DNA from: RAM1 sp050247515 | GTDB lineage: Bacteria; Pseudomonadota; Gammaproteobacteria; Burkholderiales; Burkholderiaceae_C | Length of the DNA stretch: 64,000 nt | Direction of reading: 5' to 3' | NCBI GenBank assembly: GCA_050247515.1 | Contig: JBFWUB010000022.1 | Span: 7,538 to 71,537 of the forward strand | Part shown: piece after piece, positions 52,705 through 61,791 of the stretch | Position numbering within the stretch: position 1 is the stretch's first letter | How the letters are laid out: each line of letters opens with the position of its first letter | Position numbers and translations under genes: made by a program | The notes under the pieces: generated by a model | Told to the model about the DNA's origin: nothing | The model's database searches: none | What the model saw: only the letters and a program-made list of their open reading frames with translations

Positions 52705-53466
52705 CGCCCAGCGGCGCTGGGCGATTTCCAGCAGGCCATCAAAGATCAGGCTGTCCACCAGCTCGAACTGCACCGACATGCTGGGCGCCATCTTCCAGCC
52801 GGCGCCACCGGTCATGATGCAGTCGGGCTCGGCGGCACAATGCGTGCGCACATGCTGGACCATGCGCTCAACCGCGCCGGCAATCGCATAGGTGCCACCG
52901 CTGGTCAGTGCGTCACTGGTGTTGGTGGGAAATTCACGCACCTCGCCGGTGGGCACATGCAGGCCCGCCGTGCCGGACTCCAGCGCGCGCAGCATGATGC
53001 CGTGCCCGGGCAGGATCAGCCCGCCCAGGAAGCGGCCCTCGGCGTCAATCGCCTCCACCGTGACGGCCGTGCCGACCATCACCACCACCAGCGGCCTGGC
53101 GGGGCCGCGAGCCAGCATGCGGTGGCGCGCGCCGATCATGGCCACCCAGCGGTCTGAGCCCAGCCTTGTGGGGTGGTCGTACCCGTTGACCAGGCCCGCC
53201 TCGGCGGCACTGGACACCACCCACTGGGGGGTGACGTCCCAGATTTCCATCTGCTCTTCGACCCGGCGCTTGACGGCGTCGCCGGCCACCACGCAGCCCA
53301 GCATGCGTTGCGGCGGGGGCAGCGCGGCCCAGTCGCCCTCGGCCAGCCTGTCGATGTTCTCCAGAAATTCCGCGCCCTGGGCCAGCAGCGTGGCGCCGGC
53401 GCGTGCGTGGTCATAGTGCGCCCACTTCAGGCGCGTGTTGCCCACATCAATGGCAAGGAACGTCAT
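52699..53466 (-). CDS. coaX: Type III pantothenate kinase
   Basis: This 255-residue CoaX makes 4'-phosphopantothenate, the first step of CoA synthesis. It shows AIDVGNTRLKWAHYD (ATP motif), GSDRWVAMIGA, VMVGTAVTVEAID, and GGLILPGHGIMLRAL. ATG 53466 is chosen because the phosphate motif begins at once. Its stop lies inside the second repeat copy. It begins five bases after the coiled-coil gene stop. Confidence 0.94.
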   Translation of the reverse strand: MTFLAIDVGNTRLKWAHYDHARAGATLLAQGAEFLENIDRLAEGDWAALPPPQRMLGCVVAGDAVKRRVEEQMEIWDVTPQWVVSSAAEAGLVNGYDHPTRLGSDRWVAMIGARHRMLARGPARPLVVVMVGTAVTVEAIDAEGRFLGGLILPGHGIMLRALESGTAGLHVPTGEVREFPTNTSDALTSGGTYAIAGAVERMVQHVRTHCAAEPDCIMTGGAGWKMAPSMSVQFELVDSLIFDGLLEIAQRRWAD

Positions 53467-53471
53467 GGGCG

Positions 53472-54410
53472 TCAGGCGGCGCGCGCCGCCGCGATTTGCC
53501 CGGCCATCTGCGCCACCACCGTGGCCGCGGCCTCTTCCAGGCTGGCCAGACGCGCGCAGTCTGCCTGGGCCTGCGAGACCTGATGCTGCATCTGGCGGTG
53601 GATTTCCTGCGGCGCCTCCACGCTCAGTTCGGGGCTGTCGGCGCCGGCCTGCGCGGCCTGGGCCAGGCTGCCCATGCGCGCATTCCAGCTGCGCGACGTG
53701 GCCGACAGCGCCTGCGACAGATGCTGCACCAGCGCGCCGCGGGCGGCCAGCAGGTCGCGCGTCTGCGCCAGCACCTGTTGCGCGGTTGCGCTCAGGGCGC
53801 GCAGCGCCTTCAGCCGCGCAACGAGGATCTCGCAGCGCGCGGCATCCTCGCGCACCTTCTGCTGGGCGGCGGGATCGGCGGCGGCGGCCGCGTGGCGCTG
53901 CTGCAGCTGGCCGCGCATGTCCTGCAGCCATTTGGCGCCCTGCTCGACGATCTTGTCCAAGGCCCGGTATTCGACGTCCAGGTTCAGCAGTGACCTGTCG
54001 GTGGTGGCCGCGCCGGTGCCGTGGTTGCGGCTGAGCTCGCCGGCACGCGCCGTGACCGACTGCACCCGGGCGCTGATCATCTCGACCTGGGCGGCGAACT
54101 CGGCCCCGGCGCTGCGCGCCTTTCCGGTGGTGCGGGCCCACCAGCCGCGTGTTTGCAACAGGCTGAAGTCCAGCTGCTGCTGGGCCTCGGCCAGCGCCTG
54201 CAGGTCACTGGCGAGCGCCCCGGCAGCACGGTCCAGCGCCTGCTGCGCGAGCGCCTGCTGCACCTCCAGCAGGTTTTCCACCTGCAGCCGCCCGACGTCG
54301 GCGGCCATGCGGTCCAGCCAGGCCTCGGGCGTGGCGGCCGGCTGCGGCTTGAGCCGCGACAGCTTGCCTGGCGACATCAGGGATGCGGTACGGTCGTGAT
54401 CATCGGTCAT
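53472..54410 (-). CDS. Coiled-coil protein of unknown function
   Basis: This 312-residue protein (start ATG 54410; ATG 54431 is also possible) is almost wholly helical, rich in Ala, Gln, Leu and Arg, with heptad-like stretches and no membrane segment or signal. A central conserved-looking stretch is RSLLNLDVEYRALDKIVEQG. I do not recognise the family; the overall shape recalls TelA-like proteins, but no defining motif is seen. It is probably co-transcribed with coaX. Confidence 0.65.
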   Translation of the reverse strand: MTDDHDRTASLMSPGKLSRLKPQPAATPEAWLDRMAADVGRLQVENLLEVQQALAQQALDRAAGALASDLQALAEAQQQLDFSLLQTRGWWARTTGKARSAGAEFAAQVEMISARVQSVTARAGELSRNHGTGAATTDRSLLNLDVEYRALDKIVEQGAKWLQDMRGQLQQRHAAAAADPAAQQKVREDAARCEILVARLKALRALSATAQQVLAQTRDLLAARGALVQHLSQALSATSRSWNARMGSLAQAAQAGADSPELSVEAPQEIHRQMQHQVSQAQADCARLASLEEAAATVVAQMAGQIAAARAA

Positions 54411-54468
54411 GGGTGGATGCGCTCCTGGCACGGGGTGCCGGCTGCCAATATAAACCCTTCGCGCGGCC

Positions 54469-55137
54469 TCAGATGGCCCCCATCCAGCAGGCGCGCTGGA
54501 TGGCGGCCATCTTGTTGTCCACCTTGAGCTTGTTCATGGCGTTGGCGATGTGGTAGTTGACCGTGCGGTCGCTGCAGCGCAGGCGCGCGGCGGTTTCACG
54601 CGCCGTCATGCCGCCAAAGGCCAGCGTCAGGCATTCACGCTCGCGCGGGCTCAGGGTGGAGCGCGCCTGCGCGATGGATCGCTTGACCAGTGGCCAGATG
54701 TTCAACGCAGACCACACCAGCGACGCAGCCTCGGCGCGGTCATTGAGTTCGCGGGGACTGAACATGAAGCATTCGAATGCACGGCCGGCGGGCAACGAAA
54801 ACTCCACGCGGATGACGGTCTGGTAGCCATGGGCCAAGGCCAGCAGTCGCCAGCGGCTGGCGCTCAGATGATCCGATTTGGCAATGTGCTGCCAGGCCAC
54901 CAGGGGCGCATCGGATTCACGCCAGGGCGCGCCAAAGTCCCGGCTTTGCGCCAACGCGAGGGCAGCATCGGCGATCAGCGGCGGGTGCACGGCCAGGACC
55001 TGCCGGTCCTCGGGCGTGCCGAAGGGATCCGGGCCCAGCACGACCACCGCCTCGACAGAAAACTCGCGCAGCGCGCAAACCCAGTCGCTGAGGATGCCGT
55101 CCAGGCCAACGCTGTCAAAGTTAACAGGCACTCCCAT
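54469..55137 (-). CDS. LuxR-family transcription regulator
   Basis: This 222-residue protein has an N-terminal domain of about 150 residues with an autoinducer-binding-like pattern (SDHLSASRWRLLALAHGYQTVIRVEFSLPAG) and a C-terminal LuxR helix-turn-helix (LSPRERECLTLAFGGMTARETAARL, then RTVNYHIANAMNKLKV). No phosphoacceptor domain is present. It diverges from the CqsS-like kinase across 50 bases, so it probably controls or answers the quorum-sensing locus. No luxI gene is in the window. Confidence 0.9.
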   Translation of the reverse strand: MGVPVNFDSVGLDGILSDWVCALREFSVEAVVVLGPDPFGTPEDRQVLAVHPPLIADAALALAQSRDFGAPWRESDAPLVAWQHIAKSDHLSASRWRLLALAHGYQTVIRVEFSLPAGRAFECFMFSPRELNDRAEAASLVWSALNIWPLVKRSIAQARSTLSPRERECLTLAFGGMTARETAARLRCSDRTVNYHIANAMNKLKVDNKMAAIQRACWMGAI

Positions 55138-55187
55138 CAGATCGTCGGTTCCCTTGCTGCACAGGCAGTGACAATATCATCAATACC

Positions 55188-56534
55188 GTGACCAAACGCA
55201 CAACTTCCGCATCACCAAGGGGGACTGATCTGCTGGCATGGGCACACCGTGCCGCCAGGCGGGGCACCACCAGCCTGCGCTCAACCCTGACGACGGAAAT
55301 TGTGCAGCCGTTGCTGGAGCCCATCCTTCACCCCTCCCGCTGGCGAATCCGTGCCCTGGGCCTGTCCACCGCGGTGGGGCATCCACTGTTCTACCTGTTC
55401 TGGGGCAAGCTGTTGCCCCAGCCCTACGAACCGCTCGGCCTGCGGCTGCTGATGTGTGCCCTGGGCCTGTCTTTGCTGCTGTTCCGTCCCATCTACGCCA
55501 GCCCGCCCAGCGCCGCATCGGCGGCGGTGTTCACGGCAATCTTCTGGATCACCCTGCCCTTCTTCTTCTCGTGGATGTTCCTGTGCAACGGCGGCAACCC
55601 GGTGTGGCTGGCCAGCATGAGCGCGATGTTCCTCATCTACTACCACCTGACGGACTGGCGCATTGCCACGCTGGGCTCCATCTCCGGCGGTGCGGCCGCG
55701 TGGCTGGTCTTCAGCACACTCGGCCCCGCGGTGCCACCGATGACGGCCGATCAGGTGGCCACCAATACCATCGTGCTGGCGTTCAGCTGGTACATGGCAC
55801 TGATGCTGGGACTGTCGTCGTCCAACCTGCGGCGTGAACAGATCAATTACACGCTCGCCACCATGGGCATCATGGCGCACGAGCTGCGCACGCCGCTGGC
55901 CACGATGTCGCTCATCGGCGACGCGGTGCGCAACGAAGCGCGGCCCGCGGCCGGCAGCGATCCGGCCAGACTGGAGCTTCTGGGCACGCGGCTGCATACG
56001 CTGGTACGCAACATGAACCACCAGATTGACACGCAGATTGCCAATGCCCGCATCCTGCGGCTGCCCGGGCACAAGGAGGTGATCTCGGCCGCCGCGCTGG
56101 TGCAGGGTGCGCTGCGCAACTACCCTTACCGCAGTACGCGCGAACGCGAAAGCGTCACCCTGGTGGTTCATGCGGATTTCCGCTTTCGCGGCTCCCATGC
56201 CCTGTTTTCGCAGGTGATCGACAACCTCGTGAAGAACGCGTTGCGCTCGCTGGCGGCTGCCACCACCGCCAGCAAGCCTGGCGACCTGCTGATCGAGGTG
56301 GGCACCGTGCGCGAGAGCGGGCGCATCGTGCTCACCGACAAGGGGGTTGGCATCGGCCCCGAGCTCCAGCAGCGCATCTTCGAGCCTTTTTTTTCCACCG
56401 ACCGCGGCACCGGCCATGGGCTTGGCCTGGCTTTCTGCAAGCGGGTGATCCACAGCGCGCATGGTTCCATCCGCGTCAAATCCGAGCCCGCCCGCGGCGC
56501 CATTTTCACCATTGAACTGCCTCTTGTGCACTAG
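55188..56534 (+). CDS. CqsS/LqsS-like membrane sensor histidine kinase
   Basis: This 448-residue kinase has six hydrophobic segments (about 60-210). The motif HPLFYLFWGKLLPQPYEPLGLRLL is characteristic of CqsS-type sensors of alpha-hydroxyketones. The kinase core has the H-box MAHELRTPL with His231, the N-box NLVKNALRSL and ATP motifs DKGVGIG and GHGLGLAFCK. No receiver domain is fused. The start is GTG 55188 without a strong ribosome-binding site, so the N-terminus is uncertain. The response regulator follows 42 bases later and the synthase is convergent beyond it. Confidence 0.9.
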   Translation: MTKRTTSASPRGTDLLAWAHRAARRGTTSLRSTLTTEIVQPLLEPILHPSRWRIRALGLSTAVGHPLFYLFWGKLLPQPYEPLGLRLLMCALGLSLLLFRPIYASPPSAASAAVFTAIFWITLPFFFSWMFLCNGGNPVWLASMSAMFLIYYHLTDWRIATLGSISGGAAAWLVFSTLGPAVPPMTADQVATNTIVLAFSWYMALMLGLSSSNLRREQINYTLATMGIMAHELRTPLATMSLIGDAVRNEARPAAGSDPARLELLGTRLHTLVRNMNHQIDTQIANARILRLPGHKEVISAAALVQGALRNYPYRSTRERESVTLVVHADFRFRGSHALFSQVIDNLVKNALRSLAAATTASKPGDLLIEVGTVRESGRIVLTDKGVGIGPELQQRIFEPFFSTDRGTGHGLGLAFCKRVIHSAHGSIRVKSEPARGAIFTIELPLVH

Positions 56535-56576
56535 CAAAATGACACGATCCCCTTTTCACGCTCCAGGAGTGCGCCG

Positions 56577-57551
56577 ATGAGCTTCGCCCTGTTCCAACGA
56601 CCTGGCACCGTGGTCTTCCTGGACGATGACCCCGACTACCTGGAAATGCTGGCGCTGGTGCTGCCGCGCCACTGGCACCTGAAACTCTTCCTGCGTCCGC
56701 ACGACTGCATCAACTACCTGCAGCAGGAGCCGCCGTTCTGGGAGGCTGATGCCTGGAACCAGCAACAGCTGGTGGAACACTGGCGCGAGGGCAAGCCCCT
56801 GATCCCGCAGCTTTTGGGGTATTGGTCCAAGTACACCGAGCGCTATGCGCTCACGCGCGTGTGCGTGGTGGACTACTCCATGCCCGCCATGGACGGCCTG
56901 CAAGCGCTGGGCGAGCTGGTGGACTGGCCTGGCTCGCGCGTTTTGCTGACAGGCCAGGCGGACGAGCAGGTCGCGGTCAACGCATTCAACCGCGGCCTGA
57001 TCGACCAGTTCATCGCCAAGCAGACGCCTGACATATCGCACCGGCTGATCGACGCGGTGGAAAACCTGATGGCCGCGCCCAACCCGCGGCATTCGCAGAT
57101 CTGGCGCGCCACGCTGACGCCGCAGCAAAACGCGTTGCTGCGCGTGCCGTCGATCGGACGTGACCTCACGGACTTCGTGAGCAAGCGCTGGGTCGAGCAC
57201 GTGGTGATCGGTGACCCGTTCGGCGTGCTGGGCATGGATGCCGATGGCCAGGTGTCGTGGTTGCAGCTGGAGCCTGTCAGCGGCCTGGAGGATCTGGCCG
57301 TGCTGGCGGAGGCCGAGGGCGTGGGCGCGGCTGCCTCGGACATCCGCAACGGGCGCAAGCTGGTGGACCTGGAACTGCGCCAGGCCCTGGCCCACGGTGC
57401 ACCTCCCGAGCTGAACCCGGCGTTCACCATCGGGCGCGAGGAGAACCTGCTCGGCGCGCTGTTTCCGATACCGCCCGAGCTGTGCCCCGATACCGCCAAC
57501 AGCTATGGCCGCTGGCTGTCGCGCCAGGAACACCGCAACGTGCAGGGCTGA
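56577..57551 (+). CDS. Atypical response regulator of the CqsA/CqsS locus
   Basis: This 324-residue protein has an N-terminal receiver domain: acidic pocket LDDDPDY (Asp16-18), phosphoacceptor Asp99 (VVDYSMPAMDG), Thr125 and Lys149 (FIAKQ). The distance from acidic pocket to phospho-Asp is 82 residues, about 40 more than usual, which shows an insertion at about 45-90. The C-terminal half (about 165-324) has no helix-turn-helix or other domain that I recognise, so the output may be protein binding. CAGGAG precedes the ATG. It is the presumed partner of the upstream kinase, comparable in position to LqsR or JqsR. Confidence 0.85.
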   Translation: MSFALFQRPGTVVFLDDDPDYLEMLALVLPRHWHLKLFLRPHDCINYLQQEPPFWEADAWNQQQLVEHWREGKPLIPQLLGYWSKYTERYALTRVCVVDYSMPAMDGLQALGELVDWPGSRVLLTGQADEQVAVNAFNRGLIDQFIAKQTPDISHRLIDAVENLMAAPNPRHSQIWRATLTPQQNALLRVPSIGRDLTDFVSKRWVEHVVIGDPFGVLGMDADGQVSWLQLEPVSGLEDLAVLAEAEGVGAAASDIRNGRKLVDLELRQALAHGAPPELNPAFTIGREENLLGALFPIPPELCPDTANSYGRWLSRQEHRNVQG

Positions 57552-57563
57552 AACCCGTGGACC

Positions 57564-58802
57564 TCAGGCGAGCGCAGCGCTGCGGCCGCGCCGGGCAATG
57601 GGCCAGTCCCACGGTCTGGCCAGTGGCAGGACTTCATGGGCGGCGGCCTCCACATGGGCGATCTCTGCCCGCGTCAGCGCCGCGTTGAGCGTCAGGCGAA
57701 CCATCGCGCGATTGCGGCTGGTGGCGGGCGCGCAGAACACGGCGCCAAACACACCGCGCTCCTCGAGCTGGTCGCGCAGCGCGAGCGTGTCGAATTCCGT
57801 TCCGGCCTCCAGCGCGATGATCTGCTCGGTCCCCTGGTGGATCGGGTAACCCATGTCGCTCAGGCTGCGGCGCAGGCGGCGCGTGCCGGCATGCAGCTGG
57901 GCCCGTGCATCATCACTGTGGCGTATGACTTCAAGCGTGGCGGACAGCCCCGCAATTTCATGTGGAAGCAACGCGGAGCTGAAGATGCCGGGAAAGCTGT
58001 GGCACATCAGATAGTGGCGCAGCTCGGGCGGCGCGGTGAAGAAGCCGGCGCGGCCCGCGAACGCCTTGGCCAGGCTGGCCGTGATGAAATGCACCCTGTG
58101 GGTCAGGCCCAGCTGGGCGCAAAGCCCCGCGCCCGCCGGCCCATGGGTTCCAAGCGAATGGGACTCATCCACCAGCACCATGCAGCCATGACGCTCGGCG
58201 GCGTCCACGATATCTGCCAGCGGGCACAGCGCGCCGGTTGTGCTGTAAACGGAGTCCACCACCACCAGTCCGGGCCCGTGACGGGCCGCCATCCGGGCAA
58301 AGTGCTCCGGATCATTGTGGCGAAATGGATGGACCGGCGCACCCGATGCGCGCGCGCCTTCCCACAGCGACATATGAGCCAGCATGTCCATGTACACCGG
58401 CGTCCGCGGATCGGCGACGACCTGGATCAGCCCGAGATTGGCGGTATAGCCGGACTGGCAGAGATACCCGTCGTCCTTGCCGATCCAGCCGGCAATGGCC
58501 GACTCCAGCTGTCCGGCGGGGTGCCCATCCAGATGGAAAACCCCTGACTGGATCACAAACTCGCGGTCATGCCGAAGCGAATGAAGCTGGGCCTGCACGA
58601 TGTCGGGATGGCCGGTGACCGCCAGGTAATCATTGCCGTCCAGGCGAACCGCGTCCGGTCCGGCGGGCCGCCCGTGCGTCACGAACCGCCCGCTCCATTC
58701 CTGCGTGAAACGCGGGGCGAACTCAGCCAGACGGCGTTGCAGGTTGGCGCCCAACGGGGGGTTGGCCGCGTGCAGCGCCGCAGCCTTGTCAAGTACTTCC
58801 AT
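57564..58802 (-). CDS. cqsA: CqsA-like alpha-hydroxyketone autoinducer synthase
   Basis: This 412-residue fold-type I PLP enzyme makes CAI-1/LAI-1-type signals from acyl-CoA and an amino donor. It has FVIQSGVFHLDGH, LCQSGYTANLG, YMDMLAHMSLWEGAR, VVVDSVYSTTG, LVDESHSLGTHG and the PLP lysine Lys246 in SLAKAFAGRAG. These blocks closely follow Vibrio CqsA. ATG 58802 is preferred over GTG 58808 because GAGAGG is correctly spaced from it. It is convergent with the response regulator (12 bases between stops). Confidence 0.93.
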   Translation of the reverse strand: MEVLDKAAALHAANPPLGANLQRRLAEFAPRFTQEWSGRFVTHGRPAGPDAVRLDGNDYLAVTGHPDIVQAQLHSLRHDREFVIQSGVFHLDGHPAGQLESAIAGWIGKDDGYLCQSGYTANLGLIQVVADPRTPVYMDMLAHMSLWEGARASGAPVHPFRHNDPEHFARMAARHGPGLVVVDSVYSTTGALCPLADIVDAAERHGCMVLVDESHSLGTHGPAGAGLCAQLGLTHRVHFITASLAKAFAGRAGFFTAPPELRHYLMCHSFPGIFSSALLPHEIAGLSATLEVIRHSDDARAQLHAGTRRLRRSLSDMGYPIHQGTEQIIALEAGTEFDTLALRDQLEERGVFGAVFCAPATSRNRAMVRLTLNAALTRAEIAHVEAAAHEVLPLARPWDWPIARRGRSAALA

Positions 58803-58803
58803 A

Positions 58804-58828
58804 TGCACCTCTCAAAAAAACAGGTGCA
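58804..58828 (-). promoter_or_regulatory. Hairpin over the cqsA ribosome-binding site
   Basis: On the minus strand TGCACCT pairs with AGGTGCA, a 7-base-pair stem around an 11-base loop of mostly T. The 3' arm contains the AGG of the GAGAGG ribosome-binding site and ends one base before the cqsA ATG (58802). If formed in the mRNA it would limit initiation, making cqsA a candidate for control by a small RNA, Hfq or an RNA-binding protein. Confidence 0.6.
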
Positions 58829-58835
58829 TTGATTG

Positions 58836-58887
58836 AAGTTCGAAACAGAACTTTACGTCTGCGGACCCCTGTCAAGTTTGACAGGGG
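58836..58887. promoter_or_regulatory. Two inverted repeats in the cqsA upstream region
   Basis: The arms CCCCTGTCAA and TTGACAGGGG (58866-58887) are separated by two bases. Each orientation contains a consensus -35, TTGACA. A second dyad, AAGTTC and GAACTT with six bases between, lies at 58836-58853. On the minus strand TAAAGT near 58855 is a weak -10 candidate at short spacing. The larger repeat is 21 bases after the secA stop and lacks a T run, so operator or atypical terminator are both possible. Confidence 0.5.
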
Positions 58888-58908
58888 GATTTCACGCCCG
58901 CCAGCGTC

Positions 58909-61662
58909 TCAAGCCAGCTTGCCGTGGCAGAGCTTGTACTTTTTACCGCTGCCGCAGGGACAGGGATCATTGCGCCCGACGCGAGGCAGGTTGTCGCCCG
59001 CCGTCTGGGCAGCGGCTGCCTGGGCCACCGTTTGCGCCTCGCCTGTTTCAGTGGGCGCCGTGTAGGTGACGTTCGTGATGCTCTCGGCACGGGCTTCCAG
59101 GGCTTCAGCGGCTTCACCGATCTGCTGGCTGGACTGCACCCGCACGGTCATCAGCACCTTGGTCACGTCGTTCTTGACGGAGTCCAGCAGCTGGCCGAAC
59201 AACTCGAATGCCTCGCGCTTGTATTCCTGCTTGGGCTGTTTTTGCGCATAGCCGCGCAGGTGGATACCCTGGCGCAGGTAGTCCAGCGCGCTCAGGTGCT
59301 CGCGCCAATGCGTGTCGATGCTTTGCAGCAGCACCATGCGTTCGAACTGCGTGAACTGCTCACCGCCGACCTGCGCGACCTTGGCGTCGAATGCCGAATT
59401 TGCGGTGGCAATCACCTTTTCGACGATGTCCTCGTCGGTTATGGCGGTGGCGGACTCGACTTCGCGGGCCAGGGGCAGGTCAATCTGCCACTCGTCTGCC
59501 AGGACTTTTTCCAGCGCGGGGATGTCCCACTGATCCTCGACCGACTCCGGCGGCACGTACTGGCGGACCAGGTCCGTGAAGCAGCCCTCTCGCAGCGAAG
59601 CGATCTGCGCGCTCAGATCGCCTGCATCAAGAATGTCGTTGCGCTGCTGGTAAATCACCTTGCGCTGGTCATTGCTGACGTCGTCGTATTCCAGCAACTG
59701 CTTGCGGATGTCAAAGTTGCGCGCCTCGACCTTGCGCTGCGCGCTTTCAATGCTGCGCGTGACGATGCCCGCTTCGATGGCTTCGCCATCAGGCATCTTC
59801 AGGCGTTCCATGATCGCCTTGACGCGGTCACCCGCGAAGATGCGCATCAGCGGGTCGTCCAGGCTCAGGTAAAAGCGTGAGGAGCCCGGATCGCCCTGGC
59901 GGCCCGAACGGCCGCGCAGCTGGTTGTCGATGCGACGGGACTCATGCCGCTCGGTGGCGATGATGCGCAGGCCGCCGAGCGCCTTGACGGCCTCATGCTC
60001 GCGGCTCCACTGCTCGCGCAGCATGGCGATCTGGGCCTGCCGGGTCGCGGCATCGAGCGACTCGTCAGCCTCGACCGCCTGGATGCTTTTCTCGATGTTG
60101 CCGCCAAGTACGATGTCCGTGCCGCGGCCCGCCATGTTGGTGGCAATGGTGATCATCTTGGCGCGCCCCGCCTGCGCGACAATTTCAGCCTCGCGGGCAT
60201 GCTGCTTGGCGTTGAGCACCTGATGCGGCAGGCCTTCCTTATCCAGCAGCTGGTCGATGATTTCAGAGTTCTCGATCGACGTCGTGCCCACCAGCACGGG
60301 CTGGCCGCGCTCGTAGCATTCCCGGATGTCCTTGATGGCGGCTTCGTACTTTTCGCGCGTGGTCTTGTACACACGGTCGAGCTGGTCCTCGCGCCGGCTG
60401 GGCCGGTTGGGCGGGATCACCACGGTCTCCAGTCCGTAGATTTCCTGGAATTCGTAGGCTTCGGTATCGGCTGTGCCGGTCATGCCAGCCAGCTTCGCGT
60501 ACAGGCGGAAATAGTTCTGGAAGGTAATGGAAGCCAGCGTCTGGTTCTCGGCCTGGATCGCAACGCCTTCCTTGGCTTCCACGGCCTGGTGCAGGCCATC
60601 GCTCCAGCGGCGCCCGGACATCAGGCGACCGGTGAATTCGTCCACGATCACCACCTCGCCGTTTTGCACCACATAGTGCTGGTCGCGGTGGTAAATGCGG
60701 TTGGCCCGCAGCGCCGCATACAGGTGGTGCATCAGTGAGATGTTGGCCGGGTCGTACAGGGAGGCGCCCTCGGCGATCAAACCCAGGTTGAACAGGATGC
60801 GCTCGGCGTTTTCGTGGCCCTGCTCGGTCAGGAACACCTGGTGCGACTTTTCGTCGATGGTGAAGTCACCCGGCTTGGTGATGCCCTCGCCGGTACGCGG
60901 ATCGGCCTCGCCTTCCTGGCGGGTCAGAAGCGGCACCACGCGGTTCATCGCGATGTACATCTCGGTGTGGTCTTCAGCCTGGCCGCTGATGATCAGCGGC
61001 GTGCGGGCTTCGTCGATCAGGATGGAGTCCACCTCGTCAACGATGGCGTAGTTCAGCCCGCGCTGCACGCGGTCTGCCACCTCGTACACCATGTTGTCGC
61101 GCAGGTAGTCAAAGCCGAATTCGTTGTTGGTGCCGTAGGTGATGTCGGCGCGGTAGGCGGCCTGCTTTTCCTCGCGCGGCATGTTCGGCAGGTTCACACC
61201 CACCGTAAGGCCCAGGAAGTTGTACAGGCGCCCCATCCACTGCGCGTCGCGGTTGGCCAGGTAATCGTTGACCGTCACCACATGCACGCCCTTGCCCGTC
61301 AGCGCATTCAGGTACACGGGCAGGGTAGCCGTCAGCGTCTTGCCTTCGCCCGTGCGCATTTCGGAAATCTTGCCGTTGTGCAACGACATGCCGCCCAGCA
61401 GCTGCACATCGAAGTGGCGCATCTTCATGACACGCTTGGAGCCTTCGCGCACCACGGCAAAGGCCTCGGGCAGCACGGCGTCCAGGGTTTCGCCGTTGGC
61501 CACCCGGCGCTTGAACTCCTCGGTTTTGCCGCGCAGCTCGTCGTCGCTGAGTTTCTCCAGCGCGGGCTCCATCGCATTGATGCGTTCCACCGTTTTGCGG
61601 TATTGCCGCAGGAGACGGTCGTTGCGGCTGCCGAAAATTTGGGTCAGGAAGTTGGTGGCCAT
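58909..61662 (-). CDS. secA: Preprotein translocase ATPase
   Basis: This is the 917-residue SecA motor that drives Sec-dependent export. It has the N-terminal LTQIFGSRNDR start, the QLLGGMSLHNGKISEMRTGEGKT ATPase region, the YGTNNEFGFDYLRDNM segment, the MAGRGTDIVLGG helicase motif and a C-terminal zinc tail (CPCGSGKKYKLCHG). ATG 61662 is chosen because the standard N-terminus begins there; upstream codons lie in the intergenic region. The 129-base gap from the M23 gene stop probably holds its promoter. Confidence 0.98.
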   Translation of the reverse strand: MATNFLTQIFGSRNDRLLRQYRKTVERINAMEPALEKLSDDELRGKTEEFKRRVANGETLDAVLPEAFAVVREGSKRVMKMRHFDVQLLGGMSLHNGKISEMRTGEGKTLTATLPVYLNALTGKGVHVVTVNDYLANRDAQWMGRLYNFLGLTVGVNLPNMPREEKQAAYRADITYGTNNEFGFDYLRDNMVYEVADRVQRGLNYAIVDEVDSILIDEARTPLIISGQAEDHTEMYIAMNRVVPLLTRQEGEADPRTGEGITKPGDFTIDEKSHQVFLTEQGHENAERILFNLGLIAEGASLYDPANISLMHHLYAALRANRIYHRDQHYVVQNGEVVIVDEFTGRLMSGRRWSDGLHQAVEAKEGVAIQAENQTLASITFQNYFRLYAKLAGMTGTADTEAYEFQEIYGLETVVIPPNRPSRREDQLDRVYKTTREKYEAAIKDIRECYERGQPVLVGTTSIENSEIIDQLLDKEGLPHQVLNAKQHAREAEIVAQAGRAKMITIATNMAGRGTDIVLGGNIEKSIQAVEADESLDAATRQAQIAMLREQWSREHEAVKALGGLRIIATERHESRRIDNQLRGRSGRQGDPGSSRFYLSLDDPLMRIFAGDRVKAIMERLKMPDGEAIEAGIVTRSIESAQRKVEARNFDIRKQLLEYDDVSNDQRKVIYQQRNDILDAGDLSAQIASLREGCFTDLVRQYVPPESVEDQWDIPALEKVLADEWQIDLPLAREVESATAITDEDIVEKVIATANSAFDAKVAQVGGEQFTQFERMVLLQSIDTHWREHLSALDYLRQGIHLRGYAQKQPKQEYKREAFELFGQLLDSVKNDVTKVLMTVRVQSSQQIGEAAEALEARAESITNVTYTAPTETGEAQTVAQAAAAQTAGDNLPRVGRNDPCPCGSGKKYKLCHGKLA

Positions 61663-61791
61663 GAAAGCGTTACCGCCCTGCCGACCCACCTGGGCCAGCA
61701 GGGCAGCGCGATCCTTTGTCGATTCTGGAAGAAATGGGGGCTTGCGCAACCCAATGCAAGGGCACGGGCCGCGAAAGCGCAACCGGGGATT

